Shown: piece by piece, positions 42,538 through 52,400 of the stretch
How positions within the stretch are numbered: position 1 is the stretch's first letter
Layout of the letters: every line of letters starts with the position of its first letter
From: Elusimicrobia bacterium RIFOXYA2_FULL_47_53
Lineage (GTDB): Bacteria; Elusimicrobiota; Endomicrobiia; Endomicrobiales; XYA2-FULL-47-53
Assembly (NCBI GenBank): GCA_001800315.1
Contig: MGVE01000016.1
Location: 1-64,000 of the forward strand
Length of the DNA stretch: 64,000 nucleotides
Direction of reading: 5' to 3'
The notes under the pieces: model-generated
The model's input: the letters and a program-made list of their open reading frames with translations, nothing else
What the model was told of the DNA's origin: nothing
Database searches by the model: none
Translations under genes and position numbers: made by a program

Positions 42538-45228
42538 ATGCGTAAAATACTGAGAATCAGCAGATATGTTATTTTGTCAACGGCGGTTGTAGCCTTTGCA
42601 GCCTTTATTTTTATTGAAACAAGCTATTTCAAAAGTTTAATCAAAGAGCCTCTGGTTTCTCAGCTGGCCCTGCTATCCGGTGGAACTCTTACGATTGAGA
42701 AAGTAAGCGGCAATATATTCAATGGCGTAGCGCTTAAGGGCGTCCGGCTGAACGGAACCGGCGGGCAATTTATTTACGCTGAGAGAATAGATGCCTCCTA
42801 TTCTCTGATGGCATTACTTGACCGCAGAATTTACTTCACCAAGATCGTCATTTCCGGTCCGATCGTTTCTCTGTCACAAGACTCAGAAAATCGCTGGAGC
42901 AGCGGAAATTTGTTTAAACCTTACAAATCCGGCAAGCCAACCGCAAAAAAAGGCTTTTCAGTGATGTTCTCGGAGATACGCGTTGACAACGGCAGTTTTT
43001 CGCTGAAATACAGAGCCAAACCTGATTCATTACTGGTAAACAATATTTATCTTACCGCCTCCGTAGGCATAAAAAACGGCGCCGCCGATATAGTTATTAA
43101 CTCGCTGAACGCTGATGGCTCAAAACCTGTTTTCGCAATAAAAACTTTAAACTGCAACGCGCGGTTTAACAAAAACGAACTGACTCTAAAGGGATTACGC
43201 GTTGACACGGGGTACTCAAGAATGAGCGTAAAGGGCGCCATAAATAATCTGAGCAGTCCGGATTTTGGCCTGAAGTTTGATTTTCCGGAAATATCGCTCA
43301 GGGATATCGCTTTGCTGTCACCTCATATAAAAGCGTCCGGAGTGTTTTCCGGCACAATGAGCGTGACCGGCGGGCTCAACGCGCTTAAATTGGTTCAGTC
43401 GCTGGAGTATAATTCGCTGAAGCTGCGTAGCGAAGCTTTGATTAACCTTGGCATATTGGGTATGTCGCTGAATGGCAGAATTACCGGTATTAAACCCTGC
43501 GAGATACTGCCTATTTTCACTAAATATGAAAGAAATACCTGTCCCGACGGAGAGCAGTCAATGGATATCCATGCCCGCTCGGAGGGAAAAAACTTAGATG
43601 AGTTGAAAGCAAAAGTTTCAATATATATCCACCCTTCTGTAATCGGCGGTTTCAAAGCAGGAGGAAGCAATTTTACGGCTTCAATATACAAGCGGATGGC
43701 ATCTTTGGAAGGCAGCTTTGAACTGGCTGAAGAGCGTTTCAATCTTCTGTTGTTGGGCATGCTGAGAAACGACGCTTTCAGTATTAATAAACTAATTCTT
43801 AACTCAAATATATTTTCTCTGGCCTCAAAGGGTGTTATCGGTTACGGGAAAAGTGGAATGTTAAATATAACTTTTAGCCTCGGCGCGGATGATTTGGGGC
43901 ATATTTCAACTTTCCTGCCGGCTGTATATCTGGAAGGTATCGTCTCCTCCACCGGCACTATCAGAGGAACTACAGACTCACCTGTCATTGCGGCGGAGCT
44001 CAGCGGGCATAATTTACAATTCACCGGCCTTGCCTCAGGCAGTTTTAATGCGGCGTTAGAATTAAAAAAGAATCCGCCAAAATCACAGTTTGGGGGAAAT
44101 ATTGATATATCCGGCGGCTCGTTTACGCTTAACGCTACTGGAACCGAGTATCGGAACCTGAAGGCCGCTATAGTATTGGATGACAGGGAGATAGCAGTCC
44201 GGCAACTCGCGCTGGAAAGCGGGAACGGAAACGCTGAACTCACCGGAAAAATAACACGGGATGGATTTAGCATTACCGATGCCGATCTCGCCCTTAAATG
44301 CCGGGATTTCAAAGTAATGAACACGCATATTTTTACCGGCACTATTGACGCCGACTTGAAAATAATGGGGCTCAATGCCTCGGGGCAGGTGAAGCTCATT
44401 GAGGCTGTCATAAATATTCCCACACGAAGCAGAACCGATTTGAGCGAGATAGAGTTCGTTCACTCCGGCCCCGGCGGCGCCGTAATAGTGTCCACGCGAG
44501 CGGCGGCCAGCCCGCTATTCAAACGGCTCATGGGGGACATTACCCTTTCGGTACCGGGCAATACCTGGGTTTACGCTCAGAACCTGAGCGCCGAAGCAAA
44601 AGCGGATTTGAATATAACTAAGAAAAGAAACGGCCCTTTGTCATATATCGGTAAAATAGATATCCTGCGCGGTGTTTACAAAATTAACGAAAGGCCTCTC
44701 AGCATAGTTGAAGGGAAGCTGCTGCCGAGAGGTTCGGATATTATGGCTTCGCTGATAAGGGCTAAAGCATCGTGCTCCGTGGGAGGAGTATCCATTGATG
44801 TAATTCTCGGCGGTACTTTAGGTAATCCGATAATATCGTTTCAAAGCGAACCGCCGCTGGAGCGCAGCGAGATCATATCGTACCTTGTATTCGGAGCGCC
44901 CTACGGGAATCTCTCGCGGTCGCAGAGTTCAGCCCTGAAAGATTCTTCATTTGACCTGGTGGCAGGTTTCGCGCAGAAAGACATTAAGGACATAGTTGGC
45001 AGGGTCGTTCCCATAGACGAGTTGAACCTTCAGCCGTCAAAAGGCTCCTGGGGGGTGGGTAAGAATATAACCGACAAACTGTTCGCGAAATATGAATGGC
45101 GTTCCGGCCAGGATGAAAGCCCGCAGACAGTGCTCAATTACACGCTGGACAGGCATTTTAGCTTAAACTCTCAGCTTGGCGACCCAAAAACATCCGGGAT
45201 TGACCTGTTTTGGAAGATGGGGTATTGA
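42538..45228 (+). CDS. tamB: TamB/YtfN-family translocation protein (DUF490)
   Basis: 896 residues. A single N-terminal membrane anchor (about 9-28) is followed by a long AsmA-like and beta-taco region (GNIFNGVALKGVRLNGTGG, repeated beta-rich stretches). The C-terminal DUF490 domain covers about 640-896 (LGNPIISFQSEPPLERSEII, FDLFWKMGY-like end). TamB proteins span the periplasm as a hydrophobic groove for phospholipid transport. It is shorter than E. coli TamB (about 1,260), fitting a thinner version or a smaller set of repeats. The gene follows the Omp85 gene with three bases between, so both are co-translated. Confidence 0.88.
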   Translation: MRKILRISRYVILSTAVVAFAAFIFIETSYFKSLIKEPLVSQLALLSGGTLTIEKVSGNIFNGVALKGVRLNGTGGQFIYAERIDASYSLMALLDRRIYFTKIVISGPIVSLSQDSENRWSSGNLFKPYKSGKPTAKKGFSVMFSEIRVDNGSFSLKYRAKPDSLLVNNIYLTASVGIKNGAADIVINSLNADGSKPVFAIKTLNCNARFNKNELTLKGLRVDTGYSRMSVKGAINNLSSPDFGLKFDFPEISLRDIALLSPHIKASGVFSGTMSVTGGLNALKLVQSLEYNSLKLRSEALINLGILGMSLNGRITGIKPCEILPIFTKYERNTCPDGEQSMDIHARSEGKNLDELKAKVSIYIHPSVIGGFKAGGSNFTASIYKRMASLEGSFELAEERFNLLLLGMLRNDAFSINKLILNSNIFSLASKGVIGYGKSGMLNITFSLGADDLGHISTFLPAVYLEGIVSSTGTIRGTTDSPVIAAELSGHNLQFTGLASGSFNAALELKKNPPKSQFGGNIDISGGSFTLNATGTEYRNLKAAIVLDDREIAVRQLALESGNGNAELTGKITRDGFSITDADLALKCRDFKVMNTHIFTGTIDADLKIMGLNASGQVKLIEAVINIPTRSRTDLSEIEFVHSGPGGAVIVSTRAAASPLFKRLMGDITLSVPGNTWVYAQNLSAEAKADLNITKKRNGPLSYIGKIDILRGVYKINERPLSIVEGKLLPRGSDIMASLIRAKASCSVGGVSIDVILGGTLGNPIISFQSEPPLERSEIISYLVFGAPYGNLSRSQSSALKDSSFDLVAGFAQKDIKDIVGRVVPIDELNLQPSKGSWGVGKNITDKLFAKYEWRSGQDESPQTVLNYTLDRHFSLNSQLGDPKTSGIDLFWKMGY

Positions 45229-45247
45229 AATGTCCGTTATAAAATAA

Positions 45248-45261
45248 CCCGCCGCGGCGGG
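45248..45261. repeat. GC palindrome before the small coiled-coil gene
   Basis: CCCGCCGCGGCGGG is a perfect 14-bp palindrome in an otherwise AT-rich gap, directly before the ribosome site AAAAGGAG. It could form a short hairpin in mRNA but has no T-run, so it is not a good terminator. Confidence 0.4.
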
Positions 45262-45277
45262 CAAAAGGAGAACAAAA

Positions 45278-45538
45278 ATGAGCATATTCAGCAAGCTGCC
45301 CTGGAAGATCATCAGTGGTTTCGTGCCGGCTATTGGCGAGATTGTAAAGCAGGCTCAGAATTTTTCAGAAAATGACAAAAATCCTGAACTTGAAAGTTTA
45401 AAAAGCAGGATTTCAGCTCTTGAATCCGAAAGCGTTAAGGTTCGTAACAGTTTCATGTTTGTGCTTGCGGGAGGGATAGTAATATTTTTAATTGCTGCCG
45501 CCGGGCTAACTCTCGGAATAATAAGCTTAACGAGGTAA
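45278..45538 (+). CDS. small coiled-coil protein with C-terminal membrane anchor
   Basis: 86 residues with a strong ribosome site (AAAAGGAG) upstream. An amphipathic N-terminus (about 1-30) is followed by a short coiled coil (about 35-58; LESLKSRISALESESVKV) and one membrane helix at the C-terminus (about 60-84), making a tail-anchored topology likely. No family is recognised. It lies four bases before the AI-2E transporter gene, so it may be a partner or regulator of that exporter; that is inference from position alone. Confidence 0.65.
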   Translation: MSIFSKLPWKIISGFVPAIGEIVKQAQNFSENDKNPELESLKSRISALESESVKVRNSFMFVLAGGIVIFLIAAAGLTLGIISLTR

Positions 45539-45542
45539 TTAT

Positions 45543-46634
45543 ATGGATATTAATAAAGATAACTCAAAGGAAGAAAAGTTCAGCAGGTATTTTCTGCTTG
45601 TTGTGTTTATAGCGTCATTCATTCTTTCCATATATATAATACGGGCATTCGTTATCCCGATAATCCTTGCCATTGTTATCTCAACATTAGTCTACCCATC
45701 GTTTAAATATGTTCTTAAAATATTAAAGGGCCGGCGTACTATGTCGGCGATAATATGCTGTGTGTTGATACTTTTAGGAATACTCCTGCCCCTGATACTC
45801 ATATCCGATCTTGTGGTGGTTCAGAGCTTAAATCTTTACCGCACCGCGGGGCCTCAGATTGATGAATTAGTCCAAAAAGGCAGTTCGGGCGCGTTAGGCA
45901 AGATTATGAACTCTTACGCAGGACAATACCTTACGAACTACGGAATAACGATTGAAATTAAACCAATGCTGCTCAAGGGATTGAAATATTTTGGTTCTGT
46001 TATGCCCGGATTAATGCACAGTTTCTCAAGGACAACCGCCGGAATTGCGTTTGACCTCTTTATTATCGTATTTTCACTGTTTTATTTTTTAAAAGACGGA
46101 GAATATATTTTGCAGAAGGCCAGAGATATTATTCCGATAAGCAAAGATAATAAAGATAAAATAATATCCAGATTCAAATCAATGTCAAACGCGACCTTGA
46201 AGGGAATTTTATTCGTGGCTTTCATTCAAAGTTTTCTCGCGACAATGATTTTATGGATTTTTGGCGTTCAGGCCTGGCTTTTGTGGGGGATTGTAATGCT
46301 TGTGCTCTCAACGATCCCCTTCGTCGGAACAAGCGCTGTGTTAATACCGGCGGGAATAATTAAAATAGTAACCGGAGACATTTTTCAAGGCATAGCAATT
46401 ATCATTCTGAGCATTTTCTTCATTTCGCTTATAGATAATGTCCTGCGCCCGAGAATAATAGGCAGGAGAGTCGGCATGCACAACCTGCTGGTATTTTTTT
46501 CAATTATTGGAGGTATTTTCTCCTTTGGCCCTGCCGGATTGATAATCGGCCCGCTGATCATTACAGTTTTTCAGTCTGTTTTGGAGATCTATAAGGTTGA
46601 ATTTGAGTCACAGGTCAATTATTCAAATAAATAG
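45543..46634 (+). CDS. AI-2E family transporter (PerM/TqsA-like)
   Basis: 363 residues with about eight hydrophobic helices typical of the AI-2E/UPF0118 family: an N-terminal pair (about 15-60), LILLGILLPLILISDLVVV-type helices and a C-terminal block with RIIGRRVGMHNLLVFFSIIG and GGIFSFGPAGLIIGPLII. The short soluble region at about 100-150 is also usual. Family members export autoinducer-2, ions or other small solutes. Substrate cannot be assigned here because no luxS or related gene is in the window. The gene appears co-transcribed with a small anchored protein and downstream phosphatase and lipid kinase genes. Confidence 0.87.
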   Translation: MDINKDNSKEEKFSRYFLLVVFIASFILSIYIIRAFVIPIILAIVISTLVYPSFKYVLKILKGRRTMSAIICCVLILLGILLPLILISDLVVVQSLNLYRTAGPQIDELVQKGSSGALGKIMNSYAGQYLTNYGITIEIKPMLLKGLKYFGSVMPGLMHSFSRTTAGIAFDLFIIVFSLFYFLKDGEYILQKARDIIPISKDNKDKIISRFKSMSNATLKGILFVAFIQSFLATMILWIFGVQAWLLWGIVMLVLSTIPFVGTSAVLIPAGIIKIVTGDIFQGIAIIILSIFFISLIDNVLRPRIIGRRVGMHNLLVFFSIIGGIFSFGPAGLIIGPLIITVFQSVLEIYKVEFESQVNYSNK

Positions 46635-46643
46635 GGCCCAGGT

Positions 46644-47105
46644 ATGATAGATATATCAAAAATAACCGAATATTTATATGTTGGTTCCAGAGTCGGCAAG
46701 GAACATGCCGACGAACTGCTGGTACTCAACTTTAACCTGATCATTTCAATGATCGGGCAGATGCCGCCGGATGAAATATATACCTTGCCGCCATTTAATG
46801 TTTTATGGATTAGAACCTATGATACATTATTTACTCCCATAACAGTCAAGAAACTGCTGGTGGGGGTTGCGGCCGCGGCTCCGGTTATACAAAACAAGGG
46901 TAAGGTGCTGGTTTTTTGCATGGAAGGCAAACGGCGAAGCGTCGCGATGGCGGCCGCGATTCTTATCAGCATGGGACACACCAGCAAGGAGGCAATTGAC
47001 TTGCTTACCACGGCCCGCAAGGTAGCTGATCCGAGAAGGTGGTATATCCGAAGGCAGATAATAGCCTTTGAGAAATATTGGGGAAGAAATAAATCAAATG
47101 AATAA
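46644..47105 (+). CDS. dual-specificity protein phosphatase-like protein
   Basis: 153 residues with no signal peptide. The P-loop C92-M-E-G-K-R-R98-S fits the CX5R(S/T) signature of Cys-based protein phosphatases. The preceding residues VLVFC replace the usual VLVHC, so the pKa-lowering His is Phe. The general fold (ITEYLYVGSR start, ISMIGQMPPDE, SVAMAAAILISMG) matches dual-specificity phosphatases; the usual general-acid Asp may be D54 or D62 but cannot be fixed by eye. Targets are unknown. The gene overlaps the following lipid kinase gene by 8 bp. Confidence 0.75.
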   Translation: MIDISKITEYLYVGSRVGKEHADELLVLNFNLIISMIGQMPPDEIYTLPPFNVLWIRTYDTLFTPITVKKLLVGVAAAAPVIQNKGKVLVFCMEGKRRSVAMAAAILISMGHTSKEAIDLLTTARKVADPRRWYIRRQIIAFEKYWGRNKSNE

Positions 47106-47997
47106 GAAAATTGAGAAAATTCACCTGATTATAAATCCGGCGGCAGGCAAGGAAGAAGCAATTTTACACATTTTCAATATTGCCATGAAAGAGGCCGGCA
47201 TTAAGTGGGAAGCTTCAATTACTCACAAGAAAGGCGACGGCATCCTCTACGCCAAAACTGCCGTTAAGCAGGCCGTTGATGCTGTTGCTGTCTATGGCGG
47301 TGACGGTGCGCTCATGGAAGCAGTCAGCGGCCTCATCGGCACAGAAATCCCTTTGATAATTCTGCCCGGCGGTTCCACCAATTCTATGGCTACAGAACTT
47401 GGCATTCCTGATGATCTGAAAGAAGCCTGTTCGCTCATAACCCGGGTTCCGCTTAAATGGAAAACCATTGATGTGGGACAGTTTGACGACCGGTATTTTA
47501 TTACCGGATTAAGCATAGGTTTTGGGGCCGATCTGGTTAAGGGCGCGGATCGTGAAGCAAAAAATAAGAACGGTATACTGGCATATTTCTTTTCAGCGGC
47601 TGAAGCGTTAAAAAGAGTCAGAAGAACCAGGTATCACATTAAGGTGGATTCCAATGAATTTATGGTCAGGGGCTTAACTTGCATTGTCGCCAACTCAGGC
47701 AATCTCGGGTTTACTAAAACATCTTTGGATAAGCATATTGATGTCAGTGATGGATTACTGGATGTTGTTATTGTGCGAAAGGCAAATCTTAACTTATTAA
47801 AACACCTGATTATAACTCTACTCAAAAGAGAAAGGCCGCATGACTACGAATTAGTCCAGCATTGGCAGGGAAAAGAGATTAGTATTACCTCAAGCCTTAA
47901 GCAAGTGGTTCAGTGTGACGGCGAAATATTGGACAATATTCCGCCTCTTATAAAAGTTCTACCGGCCGCGATTCGGGTTATAGTTCCAAAACAATAA
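47098..47997 (+). CDS. diacylglycerol/lipid kinase family protein
   Basis: 299 residues from ATG 47098, which has GGGGAAG upstream; an in-frame upstream start at 47068 would overlap the phosphatase gene much more. The DAGK catalytic domain has INPAAGKEEA, GGDGALMEAVSGL (usual GGDGT) and PGGSTNSMATELGI. The C-terminal half (about 130-295) has the usual beta-rich LCB5/YegS domain. It probably phosphorylates diacylglycerol or a related lipid at the inner membrane. The start overlaps the phosphatase gene by 8 bp, so the two are co-translated. Confidence 0.85.
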   Translation: MNKKIEKIHLIINPAAGKEEAILHIFNIAMKEAGIKWEASITHKKGDGILYAKTAVKQAVDAVAVYGGDGALMEAVSGLIGTEIPLIILPGGSTNSMATELGIPDDLKEACSLITRVPLKWKTIDVGQFDDRYFITGLSIGFGADLVKGADREAKNKNGILAYFFSAAEALKRVRRTRYHIKVDSNEFMVRGLTCIVANSGNLGFTKTSLDKHIDVSDGLLDVVIVRKANLNLLKHLIITLLKRERPHDYELVQHWQGKEISITSSLKQVVQCDGEILDNIPPLIKVLPAAIRVIVPKQ

Positions 47998-48013
47998 GAT
48001 GGAGGGAAAGATC

Positions 48014-49159
48014 ATGGACAACACGCTTAAGCTTCTTGTCGTTGAAGACAATCCTGAGGATATTGAGCTTGTAAGCAGGATGCTGACAAAGAAACAGTTC
48101 GTAAATTTTGAAGTTGAGACAGTTGCGCGAATGTCTGAAGCCGTCCTGCGCCTTGAGAAGGGCGGGGTGGATCTCATATTGCTGGATCTCGGGCTTCCGG
48201 ACAGCCAAGGGATGGGCACATACCGGGAAATTCAGCGCGCGGCCCCAAAAACTCCGGTAATCATTTTAAGCGGAAATGAAGATTTTGACTTGGCGGTTGG
48301 GATTATAAAAGAGGGGGCGCAGGATTTTTATGTCAAGGGAAGTGTTAAACAGGAAGCTCTTGTTCGTTCTATCCATTATGCTCTTGAGCGCAAGCGGGCA
48401 ACGGAAAAACTGAATATATTTAACGCTGAGCTTGAAATAAGAGTTGAAAAACGCACCAAAGAGCTTGAGGAGGCAAATAAGCAGTTGAAATCTTTCTCTT
48501 ATTCAATATCGCACGACCTGAAGGCGCCGATCAGGGCGATAGAAGGATTTTCCGCGATTCTTGAGAGCGATTATTCAAAAACCATGGACACTGAGGCAAG
48601 AAGGCTTGTTTCGCTGATAAGGGGAGGGGCGTTAAAAATGAAACAGCTTGTAGAGGACTTATTGCTATTTCATACATATTTAATGAAAGAACTCGCGAGC
48701 AAACAGGTAAATATTTACAACCTCGCGCAGTCAGTACTTGCTGAAATCAAAAGCCACAATACAACAGGCAAGGCTGTTGACGCGAAAATTAATCCCTTGC
48801 CTGACGCCCTATGCGACAGCGCTCTGATACGGCAAGTTTTTATAAATCTTATCTCAAACGCGGTAAAATTTACTTCTAAAACTGAAACACCAGAAATAGA
48901 AGTTGGCGGCGAAATAATTAATGGATTCAACCGCTATTATGTCAAAGACAATGGCGTAGGTTTTGATATGGCATATATGGATAAACTTTTCGGCGTTTTC
49001 AACAGGCTTCATAAAGAATCGGATTTTGAAGGCACCGGTATCGGCCTTGCGATAGTGAAAAGGATTATTGAGCGCCACGGCGGAGTGGTTTGGGCTGAAT
49101 CTAACCTGAACAAAGGGGCAACTTTTTATTTCACCTTGCCGCAGCTGAATTCTAATTGA
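48014..49159 (+). CDS. REC-HisKA hybrid histidine kinase
   Basis: 381 residues from ATG 48014 with GGAGGGAA upstream. A receiver domain (about 5-122; phospho-acceptor D58 in LLDLGLPDSQG) is followed by a coiled-coil linker (about 125-160) and a HisKA domain with SHDLKAPIRAIEGF (H167). HATPase_c follows (NLISNAVKFTS, DNGVGFD, GTGIGLAIVKR). The arrangement resembles the phytochrome-like kinases that sit behind REC modules. It has no sensory domain, so its input is phosphorylation of D58 by another kinase. The cognate kinase is not adjacent, but several hybrid kinases follow. A clear terminator comes later, at 49280. Confidence 0.88.
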   Translation: MDNTLKLLVVEDNPEDIELVSRMLTKKQFVNFEVETVARMSEAVLRLEKGGVDLILLDLGLPDSQGMGTYREIQRAAPKTPVIILSGNEDFDLAVGIIKEGAQDFYVKGSVKQEALVRSIHYALERKRATEKLNIFNAELEIRVEKRTKELEEANKQLKSFSYSISHDLKAPIRAIEGFSAILESDYSKTMDTEARRLVSLIRGGALKMKQLVEDLLLFHTYLMKELASKQVNIYNLAQSVLAEIKSHNTTGKAVDAKINPLPDALCDSALIRQVFINLISNAVKFTSKTETPEIEVGGEIINGFNRYYVKDNGVGFDMAYMDKLFGVFNRLHKESDFEGTGIGLAIVKRIIERHGGVVWAESNLNKGATFYFTLPQLNSN

Positions 49160-49279
49160 CTTATCATATAGAAAGAAGTAATCTATTAACAAGCAGGCGC
49201 AAAAGATATATTACTACTTAATTATTTAGTGGGGAATATGACTAACACAGGGATCATCTTTACACAATAAAATATAATG

Positions 49280-49314
49280 TACCGCCATTTTTTTGGGCGG
49301 TATTTTTATTTTAT
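49280..49314 (+). terminator. intrinsic terminator after the REC-kinase gene
   Basis: TACCGCC (49280-49286) pairs with GGCGGTA (49296-49302) around an ATTTTTTTG loop, followed by TTTTTATTTT. It separates the 45.3-49.2 kb operon from the CheB-CheR gene. Confidence 0.85.
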
Positions 49315-49463
49315 ATATAGATGTCTTCCGAGGGCCCGCAGGACTGAATGCTCTTGCGAATAAGCGCGGGGGCGCATGAAGGCTCCGAGCCGGTGAGCGG
49401 CGCTGTAAAATCAAGTGCGGATACCAGACAGCTCGTTTCGGATGACAATACCGTGGGGAAAAA
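49315..49463 (+). promoter_or_regulatory. GC-rich leader of the CheB-CheR gene, possible structured RNA
   Basis: Between the terminator and the ATG at 49464 lies a stretch that is much more GC-rich than typical intergenic DNA here. It starts after a TATATA box (49312-49317) and contains complementary blocks such as CCCGC (49334-49338) with GCGGG (49367-49371) and the palindrome GGCTCCGAGCC. No known riboswitch consensus fits by eye. No open frame with a plausible start is seen in it. It may be a regulatory leader or an unrelated non-coding RNA. Confidence 0.3.
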
Positions 49464-52400
49464 ATGAAAAACAAAAAGAAAATTAACTTAAATTCAAAAA
49501 CTGAGGCTTTTCCGGTAGTTGGTATTGGCGGCTCGGCCGGTGGGCTTGAGGCGTTTCAGAAACTGCTGCGGAGCCTTCCTGCTAATCTCGGTATGAGTTA
49601 TGTGTTTATAATGCATTTAGCTCCTGAGCATAAAAGTATGCTGACCGAACTGTTAGCCAAAGAGACAAAAATGCCGGTTAATGAGGCAAAAAGCGGCATG
49701 AAATTGGAAGCTAACCATGTTTATGTAATACCTCCCAATGTTAAAATGGTTTTGAATAGCGGCAGGTTATTGCTTACCCGGCTGAAAGTCAGCGACCTTA
49801 AACGCATGCCTGTAGACAATTTCTTTCAATCTCTTGCCAAAGAACTTAGCAGCAGAGCAATAGGCGTTATTTTGTCCGGGACTGCTACTGATGGAACGCT
49901 TGGAGCTGAAGGGATTAAAGCCGAGGGCGGGATTATTTTCGCGCAAGACGAAGAAACGGCAAAATATTTCGGTATGCCGCAAAGCGCCATTGCCGCGGGC
50001 TGCGTGGATTTCGTGCTGTCACCCGATAATATCGCGAGAGAACTCATTCGTATCGCTAAACATCCCTATATTTCTATCGGCAAGCCAGCCGCCCCGGAGG
50101 AGCCGATCATTGGTGAAACTGAAGGTTTTGCTGTCATTTTTGACTTGCTGCGTCAGTCACGGGGAGTTGATTTTACGCTCTACAAGGCTCCTACGGTCAA
50201 GAGGCGCATATCCCGCCGCATGGTTTTGCTGAGGCAGCATAATCTTAAAGACTACATAAAGGTTCTGCGGGACAATAACGCGGAATTGAACAATCTTTAT
50301 GATGACCTCTTAATAAATGTCACAAAATTCTTCCGCGATGCCGCCGTATTCGGCGCGCTTAAAAAGAAAGTTTTAGCCGCGGTTATTAAAGAAAATAAAA
50401 AGAATCAGCTGATAAAAATATGGGTTCCGGGATGCGCCGGCGGCGAGGAAGTATATTCTATCGCCATTTGCGTGGCGGAGGCTCTGGGGAACAAGATCGC
50501 GTCAATCCCTGTACAAATTTTCGGAAGCGATATCAGCGAAAAGAGCATTGATAAAGCCAGGCGCGGTTTGTATCCCAAGTCCATAGAAGCAGATATTACC
50601 CCGGAGCGTTTGAAGCGGTTTTTCACCAAAGACGGAGATTCCTACAGGGTATCCAAACAGCTGCGCAGTATGTGTATTTTCTCAAGACAAAATGTCTTTA
50701 ACGACCCGCCTTTCTCAAATTTAGACCTTATCAGCTGCCGCAATCTTTTAATATACCTTCAGCCGGCCCTGCAGAGAAGCGTGTTTAATAAATTCCATTA
50801 CGCTCTCCGGCCCGGCGGTTTTTTATTGCTTGGCAATTCAGAATCAGCGGCTGGTTATGCCGGTCTTTTTAAGGTTATGGACAGAAAACACAAGATATTC
50901 ATAAAGAAATATACTCCCATGTCTCCAAAACTTGAAATAGGCAGGCAGTATTATTTGCCGGAGAAATTAGAAATCAAAGAAAAGACAGGCCTTATGAAAT
51001 CCAGAGAAACCGATATTGGAAGCCTTGTTGAACAGGCGGTGCTTGAGCAGTACGCCGCGAGCGGCGTATTGCTTAACAGCGATATGGATGTAATCCAGTT
51101 TCGCGGGCATACCGGGCGCTATCTTGAATCATCCGCGGGTAAACCAAGCCATAATATATTTAAATTAACCAGAGAAGGACTGGCTCTGCCATTGCGGGCC
51201 GCGATAAATAAAGCCAGAGACACAAAACGGGCCGTAAGCAAAGAAGCCGGCGATGTCTGGTACGGCGGGCGCAGGCTGAGCCTTAATGTTACGGTTATTC
51301 CCGTTAAATCCGGAGCCTTAAAGGAAGAATTTTACCTGGTTCTTTTTGACGAAAATTCCGGAGGGAATTCAGGTAAAAAAACCTCGCCGCTCGGAAAAAA
51401 TGCCCCTAAAATCAAGCATATTAAAAATGACGAACTTTTAAATCTGCGTAATGAACTTATGGAGACGAAAGAATATCTTCAAACAGTTATTGAAGAACAT
51501 GAGAGCGCCAACGAAGAAGTAAAAACCGCGAATGAGGAAATACTTTCAAGCAATGAAGAACTTCAAAGCACAAATGAAGAGCTTGAAACGGCAAAAGAAG
51601 AACTGCAGTCTTCAAATGAGGAATTGATCACCACTAATGAGGAACTGCAGAACCGTAACAGAGAAGCCAATCTGCTCAATAATGACCTTGTAAACCTGCT
51701 TAGCAGTATCAATATGCCGGTAATAATGATGGATACGGGGCTTGTAATACGCAGGATAACACCGCAGGCTGAAAGAGCGCTAAATGTAGTTTCCGCGGAT
51801 GTAGGAAGGGAAATAACAAAAATAAAGCTGAGCGTTGAAATCCCTGATCTGGAAAAGATTCTCATGGAAGTTATTGAGTCTCTTCATCCGAAAACTTTTG
51901 AAGTGCGGTCCGGGGAGGGAAACTGGTATTCGGCAAATATAAGGCCTTACAGAACCTTAGACAACCGGATTGATGGCGTTGTCGCTGTTTTTGTGGACAT
52001 CACAGGGATAAAGAAGGCACAGGAAATCACGGAAGAAGCCCGTGATTACTCTGAAAATATTGTTGAGACTGTGCGTGAACCATTAATCGTAATGGACTCG
52101 GACTTAAATATAATATCAGCCAATAAATCATACTACATGGCGTTTAAAACAACAGCCGCGGAAACACAGGGGAGATTAGTTTATGACTTGCCCGGCAAAC
52201 AGTGGGATATTCCGGCCCTGCGAAAGCTGCTGGAAGGGGTCTCCGCAAAAAATGAACCCTTTGATGGTTATAGAGTTGAACAGGATTTCGGTACTGCCGG
52301 CAAAAAGATTTTATTATTGAGCGCAAGGCAAATTACCAGAAGGACAACTGGCAGGCATTTAATTCTAATGGCTGTGGAAGATGTTACCGTTACCAGCCAT

